Shown in pieces: positions 25,001-32,976 of a stretch of DNA of 36,098 nucleotides (position 1 is the stretch's first letter; each line of letters begins with the position of its first letter). The notes beneath the pieces are model-generated. The model saw only the letters and a list, made by a program, of their open reading frames with translations. It did no database searches and was not told the DNA's origin. The translations under genes were made by a program, and so were the position numbers. This DNA comes from Spirochaetales bacterium (GTDB lineage Bacteria > Spirochaetota > GWE2-31-10). The stretch spans positions 1-36,098 of the forward strand of contig JAGANG010000031.1 of NCBI GenBank assembly GCA_017624275.1, given 5' to 3'.

Positions 25001-25612
25001 TTAGGTTTTTTTGTTACCGGGAATCCGTTGGATAAATATAAATCTTTTATCAAAGAGCATTGCCAGTATGATTCAAAATCTATAAAATCATTGAAAATTA
25101 AGAGTTTTAATACAAACGTGACTATTGCCGGAATTATCGATAATGTTAAAATCAAAAAAAGTGATTCCGGAGATACTTGGGCTTTAATTACAGTTTCTGA
25201 CAATTACGGAACATTTGAAGTAATGGTATATAAAAAACAATATGAAGAATTTTCTATGTTATTAGAACCTAAGAAGATTGTTTATTTAAAATTATTTTGT
25301 CGTAAACGAGGTGATAATCAACTTTCGTTCAGTGCCGATAAAATAGAAGATTTAAGTACAAAACGTTTTGGCGAAGTGACTGAATGCCATGTTTATTTAA
25401 GATCCGGAAAAGCTTCTGTCACTGAACTTGAGAATTTCCGTGATGATATAAACAGATTTCCGGGATCATTGAAATTGTTATTTCATCTGAACGATAATTT
25501 TGACCGAGAACATGTTTTGCGTGCAAAAGGTTATACAATGCCTAAAGATCAAGATTTTGCCGAAATGCTTAGAACGAAATATAATTTTATTAGTAAAATA
25601 CGTTTATTATAA
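22019..25612 (+). CDS. dnaE: DNA polymerase III alpha subunit
   Basis: The 1197-residue replicative polymerase starts with GTG at 22019, sharing GTGA with the stop of the preceding gene. It has an N-terminal PHP domain ('HLHNHTEYSLLDG', 'ITDHGNMFG', 'ATNDAHYL'), whose metal-binding His/Asp residues look intact. The polymerase palm follows: 'GPGRGSGAGSIVAYALGI' and 'MPDFDVDFCEERR' with two catalytic Asp, then 'TRQTGVHACGVVI'. Next come fingers ('AMNALYRPGPMDYIP', 'YGITVYQEQVM'), the tandem HhH region ('ALNGIKGVGEVAALNIVETR') and the OB fold ('NVTIAGIIDNVKIKKSDSGDTWALITVSD', near 1030). A C-terminal tau-binding segment closes it. Length and order match DnaE1 of Gram-negative bacteria. Confidence 0.98.
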   Translation: MKYNFVHLHNHTEYSLLDGMIRIPKMVERAKELGMDAVAITDHGNMFGAVEFYKACKKAEIKPIIGSEFYMTSGSRFDKDKHRYHLILLAKNYEGFLNLITLNSIGFTEGYYYKPRIDREVLEKYHDNLICLSACIGGEIPSALLEGDIERAEQTACYFRDLFGNGNFFIELQYHGLEEEQKALPMLAEIAKKCKIPMVATNDAHYLNKEDAFTHEVLLCIGTKKTISDEKRMRFGSNEFYFKSEEEMEKIFGNIPSSLSNTHLIAEQCNVEISFPGPTLPKFPVPDGIFSEEEIQAKFQEKKAIQEAPDFNSANKRSDEELLRLAKEELYLCKITNDGIIERYGENPGDVVIDRMTDELKTICRMQFPGYFLIVWDYIKYARDNGIWVGPGRGSGAGSIVAYALGITNIDPLKYDLLFERFLNPDRISMPDFDVDFCEERRGEVLDYVVEKYGRDKVSNIITFGKMKAKMVVRDVGRVLEIPLQRVNQIGKMIPDAGKTLLEKMKLPEGAELKEIYENGTQEEKQLLQMSIQLEDLTRQTGVHACGVVIGKEKITNYVPMQIVKDEKENSVKKEEDYVVTTQFPGPQLEECGLVKMDFLGLKTLTLQRNCLELLSKEGIKFDLNKVPLNEEKTMELFSRGDTIAVFQFESPGMRKHLSALKPSRFEDLVAMNALYRPGPMDYIPQFIKRKLGEEEIAYDHPMMEPYLKDTYGITVYQEQVMLQSRALAGFTRGEADTLRKAMGKKQLAVMDKLKIKFKDGCLAKEEFVNGCTDKNPEDLIEKIWGDWTAFASYAFNKSHAVCYAYVAYQCGYLKAHYPVHFMAAVLSSEIRDPAKICFYINHSREIGVKVLPPDINCSDVKFTVNNGTIVYALNGIKGVGEVAALNIVETRKKVGKFKNLSHFLENVDLRVVNKSVVDILIRVGAFDTFGQKRKWMSENLESLLNDAQQLQEDERRGQMGLFDFGEMENDSLHEGVDVEEWDEDYRLFEERDILGFFVTGNPLDKYKSFIKEHCQYDSKSIKSLKIKSFNTNVTIAGIIDNVKIKKSDSGDTWALITVSDNYGTFEVMVYKKQYEEFSMLLEPKKIVYLKLFCRKRGDNQLSFSADKIEDLSTKRFGEVTECHVYLRSGKASVTELENFRDDINRFPGSLKLLFHLNDNFDREHVLRAKGYTMPKDQDFAEMLRTKYNFISKIRLL

Positions 25613-25636
25613 TTTTTTAATTGAAGGAGTATTAAA

Positions 25637-25915
25637 ATGGAATTTAAGAAAAAACAAGCAACAAAACAAACAACAGAATTGACAAAAAAAGAATTGATTG
25701 AAATTGTAAAAGAAACAGTGGAAAAACAACTTTCTGCTTATGACAAAAAACAAAAAAGAGCACATGCGGCATCTTTTGTAGGCAAGTTTATTCGCTTATT
25801 GTTTGTCGGTGCAATAATGGTTGTTGTTTCATTTTTCTTGCCAAAAATTGCTTTGACTGAAGATGATGAAAATGATGAGGTTGTTATTGAGGATGACGAA
25901 ACAACTTCGGTTTAA
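25637..25915 (+). CDS. Small single-pass membrane protein, unknown function
   Basis: This 92-residue protein has a Lys/Thr/Gln-rich helical N-terminus ('TKKELIEIVKETVEKQL', likely coiled coil), one membrane segment (about residues 53-74, 'LLFVGAIMVVVSFFLPKIAL'), and a strongly acidic tail ('DDENDEVVIEDDE'). I do not recognise a family. By the positive-inside rule the basic N-terminus should be cytoplasmic. GGAG lies 7 bases before ATG. It is the last gene of the dnaE run, 24 bases after dnaE and 45 bases before the terminator. Confidence 0.75.
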   Translation: MEFKKKQATKQTTELTKKELIEIVKETVEKQLSAYDKKQKRAHAASFVGKFIRLLFVGAIMVVVSFFLPKIALTEDDENDEVVIEDDETTSV

Positions 25916-25959
25916 TCGATAATTAATTATTTTAACAGATAATAATTCGTAGATTGGTA

Positions 25960-25988
25960 ATACCTCCCGATATCCGGGGGGTATTTTT
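25960..25988 (+). terminator. Strong rho-independent terminator closing the dnaE operon
   Basis: ATACCTCCCG pairs along 10 bp (one G-T) with CGGGGGGTAT over a 5-base loop, followed by T. It is the most stable hairpin I noticed in the window. Confidence 0.9.
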
Positions 25989-26026
25989 GAAAAAGAAATA
26001 TATTGATAATGTAATTTGGAATATTT

Positions 26027-27685
26027 ATGAAGAAAATAAAGAAAGAACGCCTTTTTTTGACTGTGTATATTGTATTGCTAATATTTTGTGTAGTTTTTTC
26101 AGAAATATTATTGCGACTTGTAGGTTTCGGAATTGATACCAGACCTTTTTGTAAGGTTAAAATTAACGGTGTAAATTATTATCGAGACAACACATCTTTT
26201 ATTAATAAATATTATTCGTCCTATTCAGCACAAATAAAAACAGAAGAAAAAAATCTTTTTCCGGTAAAAAAAGCTGCCGGTACTATACGGGGTTTTGTTG
26301 TAGGCGGTTCAACGGCACAAGGATATCCCTATGCATCAAATCAAAGTTTCAGTGCATTTTTAGAACGATCTATTAATGACGGAAATCACGGTAATGCGGC
26401 AGAAGTTATTAATATGGGATACAGTGCGATGAGTTCATATTATGTAGCTGATGTGGCAAAGAAACTTTTGAAATACGAGCCGGACTTTTTACTCATTTAT
26501 GCGGGACACAATGAGTACTACGGTACAATCAGTGCAATGTCCGGAAGAAGTCACGGCGGACGTAAAAATTATTTATCGTTAAAAGAATTTCGTTTATTCC
26601 AATTATTTGACAAGTTGCTTCATTTTGAAAAAAAATCTTCCGGCGGCAAAACGTTGATGGACAGACAATTTGCCGGAGCAGCCTTTATTCAAGACGAATC
26701 AGACGCAGAAACAGCAAAAAATTTTATCAGTAATATAAATGAAACAGTAAAGCTGTATGAGAAAAGAAATATTCCGGTAATCATTTTTGAGCCGGTATCA
26801 AATATTTTTGACATGCCGCCGTTTGCCGGAAACGATGATGAAAAATATCGTTCTTTAATAGAAGAAAGTTTGTCGGCATTAAAAAATAATGCAGAAAATG
26901 AAATAAAAAATTGTAGAGAACAAGCGAAAAATTATCAAAGCAATGCAAATCTTGCATATCTTGAAGCTGTTTATTTGGCAAGGGAACAGCGAGATTCCTA
27001 TTCGCAACTTGTAAAAGCAAAAGACGCAGATTGTATTCCTTTCAGATGTCGCAGCCGATTGACTTCGGAACTTGAAAGAAAGTGCAGTGTTTCAAACAGT
27101 AAAAATTTATTTTATATTCCTACATCGGCAATTATGAAAAAAGATAAGATTTTACCGGACAATAAGTTCTTTGCCGATCATTTGCATTTTTCAATAGAAG
27201 GAAATCGTTGGATAGCGTTGCAGGCTGCGACGGTTTTGCAGAGTATTTTTAATTTGGAAAAAGACAAGGTATTTGAAATTTTTACCTTGGATACAGAAGA
27301 TTTTTATAGTCAATTCCCGCTTTCTGAATTGGATCGTTATCGTGTTGCAAGTTCGGTTTTGTCGCTGATAGAAAATGAACCTTTTGCGTCAATGCTTATT
27401 CCTTATTATCCGGAATTCCCGGTGAATAATAAAAATATTGTTACATCGGATGCGGCACTTTATCGAACAATTCGAGATTGCAAACAGGAAGACTTTTATT
27501 TAAATGCGTGTGCTTATTTTTTACGAAGCGGAAAATATATTCAAGCCAGAGAAACGGCACAATCATTTGTTAAATGTTTTCCGGCTAATGCAAAAGCCCG
27601 AGACTTTTTATCGCAAAGTTTGAAAGCTTTAGGCTTTGATAAAGAAGCTGATTATGAAAAAAATATATCATTGAGCTTAGAATAA
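26027..27685 (+). CDS. Membrane-anchored SGNH/GDSL-type hydrolase
   Basis: A 552-residue protein with one N-terminal membrane segment ('LFLTVYIVLLIFCVVFSEILLRLVG'). The SGNH blocks are visible: Ser in 'FVVGGSTAQGYPY' (about residue 94), Gly in 'NMGYSAMSS', Asn in 'YAGHNEYYG' (about 164) and the Asp/His pair in 'FADHLHFS' (about 384-387). Such proteins are O-acyl esterases acting on cell-envelope polysaccharides or glycans. Between blocks III and V is a long helical insert (about 195-345) with much Lys/Glu. The last 60 residues look like a TPR unit ('FYLNACAYFLRSGKYIQARETAQSF'). Substrate unknown. It starts a new run of co-oriented genes after the terminator; the ribosome site is weak. Confidence 0.83.
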   Translation: MKKIKKERLFLTVYIVLLIFCVVFSEILLRLVGFGIDTRPFCKVKINGVNYYRDNTSFINKYYSSYSAQIKTEEKNLFPVKKAAGTIRGFVVGGSTAQGYPYASNQSFSAFLERSINDGNHGNAAEVINMGYSAMSSYYVADVAKKLLKYEPDFLLIYAGHNEYYGTISAMSGRSHGGRKNYLSLKEFRLFQLFDKLLHFEKKSSGGKTLMDRQFAGAAFIQDESDAETAKNFISNINETVKLYEKRNIPVIIFEPVSNIFDMPPFAGNDDEKYRSLIEESLSALKNNAENEIKNCREQAKNYQSNANLAYLEAVYLAREQRDSYSQLVKAKDADCIPFRCRSRLTSELERKCSVSNSKNLFYIPTSAIMKKDKILPDNKFFADHLHFSIEGNRWIALQAATVLQSIFNLEKDKVFEIFTLDTEDFYSQFPLSELDRYRVASSVLSLIENEPFASMLIPYYPEFPVNNKNIVTSDAALYRTIRDCKQEDFYLNACAYFLRSGKYIQARETAQSFVKCFPANAKARDFLSQSLKALGFDKEADYEKNISLSLE

Positions 27686-27756
27686 AAAATATTAAAAAAA
27701 TACAAAAAATGCCGAATGCAAGTTAGGGATTTATTTTTTCTAAAACGGAGACTTAG

Positions 27757-28935
27757 ATGAATATACAGCAATTCAATGTAGAAGAAACACAGAAACTCTT
27801 TAAAATAACTGAAAAACTTAATCGTATTAATGACCTTGATTCTTTGCTGGATCAAATCCTTTTTTATGCCAGAATGTTTACACGTGCCGATGCAGGTACA
27901 ATTTATTTAGTTGAAGATGACAGTTTAAGATTCGCTTATACGCAGAATGATACTTTCATGAAAAGAACGCAATTAAATAAAAAGCAAATTTATACAAACA
28001 TAAAAATCCCTATTAACGCAAATTCTATTGCCGGATACGTTGCGATATGTCGTAAAATTCTAAAAATAGATGATGTTTATGAATTGGCAGGACATTTTCC
28101 GTTTTCATTTAATCGTCAATTTGATGAAAATTCAAATTACAGAACAATGTCAATGTTGACACTTCCGTTGATTGTAGGTGAAGACAAAGTAATCGGTGTA
28201 ATTCAAATTATTAACTCTATAGATCCGGAAACCGGGAAAATAGTTCCGTTTACGGCGGAGAATGAACTTTTTGTTTCTTTCTTTGCAAATATCGCATCTT
28301 CGGCTATTGAAAAAGCGAAGATGACTCGTGAAATGATTTTACGTATGATTAAAATGGCCGAGCTGCGTGACCCGAAAGAAACCGGATGTCATGTTCAGCG
28401 TGTAAGTTCATTTTCAGTGGAAGTTTACCAAAGATGGGCTGAAAATCATAATATTCCAAGCAGTGAAATCAGAAAGAACAGCGATGTTTTACGTATTGCA
28501 GCGATGTTGCATGATGTGGGAAAAATCGGTATTCCTGATGTGATTTTGAAAAAACCGGCTCGTTTGACAGATGATGAATATGAAGTAATGAAAACTCATA
28601 CTACATTGGGTAGCGACTTGTTTATCAATATTTTTAATGAAGTAGATGAAATGTCACGTGATGTTGCGGCGTGTCACCATGAGCGTTGGGACGGAAAAGG
28701 ATATCCGAAAGGGCTTGCCGGAGAGGATATTCCGCTTGCCGGACGAATTGTAGCGATTGCCGATGTATACGATGCATTGATGTCTAAACGTGTATATAAA
28801 AGTGCGTGGGACGAAGAAGATGTTTTAAAATATTTAAGAGAACAAGCCGGAAGCCAGTTTGATCCGGAATTGATAGATATTTTTATTTCGGTATATGACA
28901 TTATTAAAGCAATCAGAAATCGTTACTCAGAATAA
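27757..28935 (+). CDS. GAF-HD-GYP cyclic-di-GMP phosphodiesterase
   Basis: A 392-residue cytoplasmic protein. The N-terminal GAF sensor (about 20-185) shows 'LDQILFYARMFTRADAGTIYLVEDD' and 'MLTLPLIVGEDKVIGVIQIIN'. The C-terminal HD-GYP domain has 'MLHDVGKIGIPDVILKKPARL' near residue 252, 'THTTLGSDL' and 'ACHHERWDGKGYPKGLAGEDIPLAGRIVAIADVYDAL' from 304. The metal ligands and the GYP triplet are intact, so it should hydrolyse c-di-GMP in response to a ligand bound by the GAF domain. GGAG precedes ATG. Together with the PilZ and HDOD proteins it marks active c-di-GMP signalling here. Confidence 0.94.
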   Translation: MNIQQFNVEETQKLFKITEKLNRINDLDSLLDQILFYARMFTRADAGTIYLVEDDSLRFAYTQNDTFMKRTQLNKKQIYTNIKIPINANSIAGYVAICRKILKIDDVYELAGHFPFSFNRQFDENSNYRTMSMLTLPLIVGEDKVIGVIQIINSIDPETGKIVPFTAENELFVSFFANIASSAIEKAKMTREMILRMIKMAELRDPKETGCHVQRVSSFSVEVYQRWAENHNIPSSEIRKNSDVLRIAAMLHDVGKIGIPDVILKKPARLTDDEYEVMKTHTTLGSDLFINIFNEVDEMSRDVAACHHERWDGKGYPKGLAGEDIPLAGRIVAIADVYDALMSKRVYKSAWDEEDVLKYLREQAGSQFDPELIDIFISVYDIIKAIRNRYSE

Positions 28936-28939
28936 AATA

Positions 28940-29734
28940 ATGCGTGTTGTAATATTTATAATTGCAATATGGTTGATGGTAAGTTGTCAGAATATTGGAC
29001 AAATTTATCCGGAACAAGAAGTTTCGTTGTTTACCGGATTGCCTACCAATCGTGCAGATACAATTCATGAAATGGCACCGGGCTTCGGCTACGGTGCTAT
29101 TTTTTGTCAGGAAAACGGCTTCATATCTTATCCGGCGTTATATCTTTCAAATGATGATGAAATCTTTGGCGAATCTTTTGTTTTATTGGGATTTTCGAAA
29201 ATAACATCTGATGAATCTGATATTCAATATGTTTTAGAATTACCCGTAAATTATGCTCAGCGACAATTAAACAATCTTGAAATTCGCTTGTACCCGATTT
29301 TTAAACCGTGGGATTCAAATAAAATTACTTATTCTCAGTTCAATTCCGGAAATTACATAAAAGATGATTTGTTCTTACGCTATTATTTTTCGCTGGAAAA
29401 AGTTCGGTTACCGGAAAAAATTAAATTTTTGCCTTTTGAAAATAAACCGCAAATTTTACAATGTGATTTAACTCCGTTAAAAAATGAAATGTCAAAATGG
29501 TACGGAGTGGCGATTTTTTTTGCCTCAACAGGAAATTCTGATTATATAACTTCGGGAAAAGGAAAAATGATTTGTTCATCGGGTAGTGTAGAGTTGATTC
29601 CGTCATGTTGGCAAAATTGGAGCGGAATAACGGATGAATCATTTTCTTTACCTTATGGAAAATGGTTGCCGGTAAAAAATAAATTGTATCGTACCGGAAA
29701 ATATTCCCCGGTTTTGAAAACATTTTATAAGTAA
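28940..29734 (+). CDS. Lipoprotein of unknown function
   Basis: From ATG at 28940 the product has 264 residues and a compact lipoprotein signal, 'MRVVIFIIAIWLMVSCQN', with Cys16 as the lipidation site. An upstream in-frame ATG at 28895 would bury the signal inside a 15-residue extension, so the later start is preferred although no clear ribosome site precedes it (5 bases after the HD-GYP stop; coupling is likely). The mature part has beta-rich segments ('YVLELPVNYAQRQLNNLEIRLYPIF', 'YGVAIFFASTGN') and no motif I can name. Location should be a membrane-attached periplasmic or surface site. Confidence 0.72.
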   Translation: MRVVIFIIAIWLMVSCQNIGQIYPEQEVSLFTGLPTNRADTIHEMAPGFGYGAIFCQENGFISYPALYLSNDDEIFGESFVLLGFSKITSDESDIQYVLELPVNYAQRQLNNLEIRLYPIFKPWDSNKITYSQFNSGNYIKDDLFLRYYFSLEKVRLPEKIKFLPFENKPQILQCDLTPLKNEMSKWYGVAIFFASTGNSDYITSGKGKMICSSGSVELIPSCWQNWSGITDESFSLPYGKWLPVKNKLYRTGKYSPVLKTFYK

Positions 29735-29789
29735 ATGCATAAATCTTTTATTAATCAGATATAATGCATTGAAATAGCAGGAGAGAATA

Positions 29790-30656
29790 ATGGAAGATTC
29801 TGATTTTGTCATAAAAATTTGTGATACAGCAAAAAAGGCTGCGTTGGCTGCCGGAGATTTGCAACGTCATAATTTTCACAATTATATAAAAGTTCAACAG
29901 TTTTTTGACCATGATTTAAAGTTGGAAACAGACAGAGAATCGGAACAAATTATTATTGATATATTACGAAAAGATTTTCCGGATTTTTCAATTATTACGG
30001 AAGAATCGGGTATGTTGTGTGCTGATATAAAATCTTATGATGCAAGCGGAGAATCTTATGTCTGGATAATAGATCCGTTGGACGGCAGCGTGAATTATTA
30101 TTCGGGAGTTGCGTATTTTTGCGTGTGTATTGCGTGCTATAAAATGACAAAAGATCAGCTTGATGCGTTACAAAAAAATGAATCATTGAAAAATTGGGGG
30201 GAGCCTGTAGCCGGCGTTGTTTATGTTCCTATGCTTGATGAAATGTATTATGCTACGTTAGGCGGCGGAGCATTTTGTAACGGCAAACCTATAAAGTGCG
30301 GGAATTTTAAGAAATTATCAGAATGTCTCGTACTTGTGACTTGCGGGAGTTTGGTGGCTTCTACTTGGCATATCGCACATTTGTTGCCTGAGATTTCTAA
30401 GAAATCTTTGAAAGTTAGAATGTTCGGGGCTACAGGTTTGGATATTGTAAATGTTGCACGAGGCGGTGCCGGTGTGTTTTTTCAGGAAGGCCCGCATTTG
30501 TGGGATTTTGCAGCGTCACGGTTGATATTGCAGGAAGCCGGCGGATATTGGGAAGATTTGTATATGGGTAACGGTCGATACAAAGTAATGGCTACGACTC
30601 CGCATGATGATGTTTGGAATGAAATGAAAGAAATTCTGAGTAAAGAGGAAGATTAA
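29790..30656 (+). CDS. Inositol monophosphatase family protein
   Basis: A 288-residue member of the Mg2+-dependent FIG superfamily (IMPase/SuhB/CysQ). Metal-site motifs: 'ETDRESEQIIIDILRKDFP' (about 50-68), 'ITEESG', 'WIIDPLDGSVNYYSGV' (about residues 90-105), 'GGGAFCNGKPIK' and 'LWDFAASRLILQEAGGYWEDL' near 230-250. Substrate could be inositol phosphate, NADP(H), fructose-1,6-bisphosphate or PAP; the sequence does not decide. GGAG lies before ATG, and TATAAT at 29760-29765 could be the -10 of an internal promoter. It sits between two lipoprotein genes in the same direction. Confidence 0.92.
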   Translation: MEDSDFVIKICDTAKKAALAAGDLQRHNFHNYIKVQQFFDHDLKLETDRESEQIIIDILRKDFPDFSIITEESGMLCADIKSYDASGESYVWIIDPLDGSVNYYSGVAYFCVCIACYKMTKDQLDALQKNESLKNWGEPVAGVVYVPMLDEMYYATLGGGAFCNGKPIKCGNFKKLSECLVLVTCGSLVASTWHIAHLLPEISKKSLKVRMFGATGLDIVNVARGGAGVFFQEGPHLWDFAASRLILQEAGGYWEDLYMGNGRYKVMATTPHDDVWNEMKEILSKEED

Positions 30657-30664
30657 TTAGTTTT

Positions 30665-32206
30665 ATGAAAATTAGATATTTTATTACTGTGCTTGTTTTA
30701 TCATTATTGTTTGCTTGTGAAGAATCAAGATATGACACTTTAGATTTTAGTTCGATCGACTATGATGTAGTGTTGGAAGAGCCTCTTAATTTTACTGTTC
30801 AGGGATCAAATAATTACATAATGCTTTGGTGGAATTATCCGTTAAATCAAACAATTTCAGTTTTATATTCCGTATACAGAAGCGAATCGGAAGACGGGGA
30901 ATTTTCTTTGTTGAGCGATGATTTAAAAGATTATTATTATTACGACAACGCAGTAGAACCGGGTAAAACTTATTGGTATAAAGTACGTGCCAAATCTATT
31001 TTGTACGGAGAAAGCGATTTTTCACAAATAAAAAGCGGAATGCGAAAAGGGCGAGGCGTAGATACTTATGACAAAGAATCACCTAATAATAAAAAAGAAA
31101 ACAGTACTAAAATAGAACTTGATGTATTATACAAATCTTCATTGTATATAAGTCATGATGCAACTGCTGATGATTATGACTATTACACAATGGATGCAAA
31201 AAAAGGCGATATTTTAAAAATTACAATTAAATATCCGTCATTAGATGAAACTAATGTTGCGACTTTGTCATCGTATGACCTTAATATAACGAGTGATTTA
31301 AAAGAGATTACGAATGTTACCGGACAAAGTTTGACATATAACGGCAATGCTTATCTAATCTTTTTCTCAAGAGATACACCTATTTATATCTGCATTTCAC
31401 CGGACAGTGTTTCTCCGTCTTTGAATAAAACAGGCGATTATGATTTGATAGTTTCAAAAGTAGATTCATCAGAGCTTTTCCCGATATATTCAACAAGTTC
31501 GGTTTCTTATGTGAAGATTTTTTGGTCATCATATTTTTCACAAATGGCATCAAAATATATTGTACAACGACGTGAAAAAGGCAGTGAAGAGTGGATAAAT
31601 ATAGAAGGATCATTGACTCCGTATAGATTGGATGTACAAAGTGAGTTCGCTCCTAATATTACGCAAATGTATGACAGAAGTGCGGAAGTAGAAAAAGTGT
31701 ATGATTATAGAATTGCAGCTTACTTAGAAACAAGTTATAAAGTTGACGGCGAAGAGCAAAAGAATGAAATTATTTTTTATTCCTCAATAGCGGAAGATGT
31801 TCAAATTTATAAAAACCAAGCTAACAGATTACCTGAAGATGCCACAGATAATATAGATTTTGACAATGCCTTAGAAATTACTCTTGATAATCAGATAAAC
31901 GGAGCAATAGATACTGAAGATTGTCGTTATTATAAGGTATTGCTAGAAGCAGAAAAAACGTATTCATTTTCAGTTTTGCCGTATTCATCAGCCGGAAAAG
32001 TTTTATTCAGCGTAGACTTTTTTGAAAGCGACGAACATGGAAACAAAAATAAATTACTTCATATTCCGCAAGAAGAAGCCAGTATAGAATACGGAAATTT
32101 CTTGTATACAGTTCCTAAAGATGCCGGCGGTGATTATTGGTTGTGCATTGACGGAAATAATACTAAGGGACTTTTTTCTATTGTGGTAAAAGAGAGCGAG
32201 TCATGA
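30665..32206 (+). CDS. Lipoprotein with two FnIII-PPC-like modules
   Basis: A 513-residue lipoprotein: 'MKIRYFITVLVLSLLFACEES' gives lipobox LFAC with Cys18 lipidated. The mature chain looks like a duplicated unit. Unit 1 is an FnIII domain (about 40-130, 'YIMLWWNYPLN...YSVYRSESEDGEF...KTYWYKVRAKS') followed by a PPC-like jelly-roll (about 138-265, 'TADDYDYYTMDAKKGDILKITI'). Unit 2 is an FnIII domain (about 270-375, 'YVKIFWSS...YIVQRREKGSEEWINIEG') and another PPC-like domain (about 395-510, 'GAIDTEDCRYYKVLLEAEKTYSFSV'). Both domain types occur in adhesins and secreted enzymes; no catalytic part is present. It shares ATGA with the next gene, pointing to a complex. Surface binding is inferred. 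Confidence 0.8.
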   Translation: MKIRYFITVLVLSLLFACEESRYDTLDFSSIDYDVVLEEPLNFTVQGSNNYIMLWWNYPLNQTISVLYSVYRSESEDGEFSLLSDDLKDYYYYDNAVEPGKTYWYKVRAKSILYGESDFSQIKSGMRKGRGVDTYDKESPNNKKENSTKIELDVLYKSSLYISHDATADDYDYYTMDAKKGDILKITIKYPSLDETNVATLSSYDLNITSDLKEITNVTGQSLTYNGNAYLIFFSRDTPIYICISPDSVSPSLNKTGDYDLIVSKVDSSELFPIYSTSSVSYVKIFWSSYFSQMASKYIVQRREKGSEEWINIEGSLTPYRLDVQSEFAPNITQMYDRSAEVEKVYDYRIAAYLETSYKVDGEEQKNEIIFYSSIAEDVQIYKNQANRLPEDATDNIDFDNALEITLDNQINGAIDTEDCRYYKVLLEAEKTYSFSVLPYSSAGKVLFSVDFFESDEHGNKNKLLHIPQEEASIEYGNFLYTVPKDAGGDYWLCIDGNNTKGLFSIVVKESES

Positions 32207-32976
32207 TAAATAAAAGAATTATCATGATTATTGTAATTTCGTTTTGTTGCACAATGACATCTTTTGCAATGCAATGGAGCGGACGAGCATTTCTTTGCGG
32301 CAGTGCAGATTATACCGAAAACTTTTTTTCATTTCTGTACAATTCTCAATTGTCACCGGAACTTTTGACCGGAATAGAATTAACTTCGCCTATAGGAAAC
32401 ACCGGTAATAAATATTCATTTACCCAAGAAGCGGAACTCAGCGTAAAAGGCGGTAATCGGTATTGGAAAAATGGACTTGTTTATTATACAGACAAAACTT
32501 ATTCATTGAATATTCAAGCGGATTATCGTTTTCTTGTAAATTTTCGCTATGTAAAACCTTTTGCATTTTATTTCGGGACGGCGGCTCATTTTGTATTACG
32601 CAGCGATCGCTATTCTATAGGTAAAGTATTTAACTACACAAACTTACGAGTGACGCCGTTTTTACCTACTATCGATTCCGGTATCAGATTATGGTACAAA
32701 GATTTATTGCGATTCAGATTCCATCATGAAATCGGCGGAATAGTAGGATTGGCATTTTATTTTAGGCAAGAAGAATTATTCGATGCTGATAATGTTGCTA
32801 CATATTATTTCTACAATATGTTCAGAATCAATGCAGAAGTAAAATTATACAAACGCATTTGGTTGACTGCCGGGTATCAAAACAAAATCATAGCCGGATT
32901 GTCGTGTCAAAATCTTACCGGGCGAATATTCTGGTCAAATATGGGATTTTTGGGGGTGAATGTTGAACTTTTCTGA
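32203..32976 (+). CDS. Small outer-membrane beta-barrel-type protein
   Basis: A 257-residue exported protein with a signal peptide ('IIMIIVISFCCTMTSFAMQ', cleavage after about residue 22). The remainder consists of aromatic-rich alternating strands ('YRFLVNFRYVKPFAFYFGTAAHFVLRS', 'LRFRFHHEIGGIVGLAFYF', 'FRINAEVKLYKRIWLTAGYQ') and ends 'GFLGVNVELF' with terminal Phe, as in outer-membrane barrels of about 8-12 strands. Family unknown. The start overlaps the stop of the FnIII-PPC lipoprotein (ATGA) and its end overlaps the HExxH lipoprotein gene by 17 bases, so the three are probably made in fixed ratio. Confidence 0.72.
   Translation: MINKRIIMIIVISFCCTMTSFAMQWSGRAFLCGSADYTENFFSFLYNSQLSPELLTGIELTSPIGNTGNKYSFTQEAELSVKGGNRYWKNGLVYYTDKTYSLNIQADYRFLVNFRYVKPFAFYFGTAAHFVLRSDRYSIGKVFNYTNLRVTPFLPTIDSGIRLWYKDLLRFRFHHEIGGIVGLAFYFRQEELFDADNVATYYFYNMFRINAEVKLYKRIWLTAGYQNKIIAGLSCQNLTGRIFWSNMGFLGVNVELF

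Noticed and set aside
29733..29770. AATGCAT...ATGCATT inverted repeat before the inositol phosphatase gene
   Set aside because: Seven AT-rich base pairs with a long spacer are expected by chance in this composition; only the TATAAT within it was mentioned as a possible -10.
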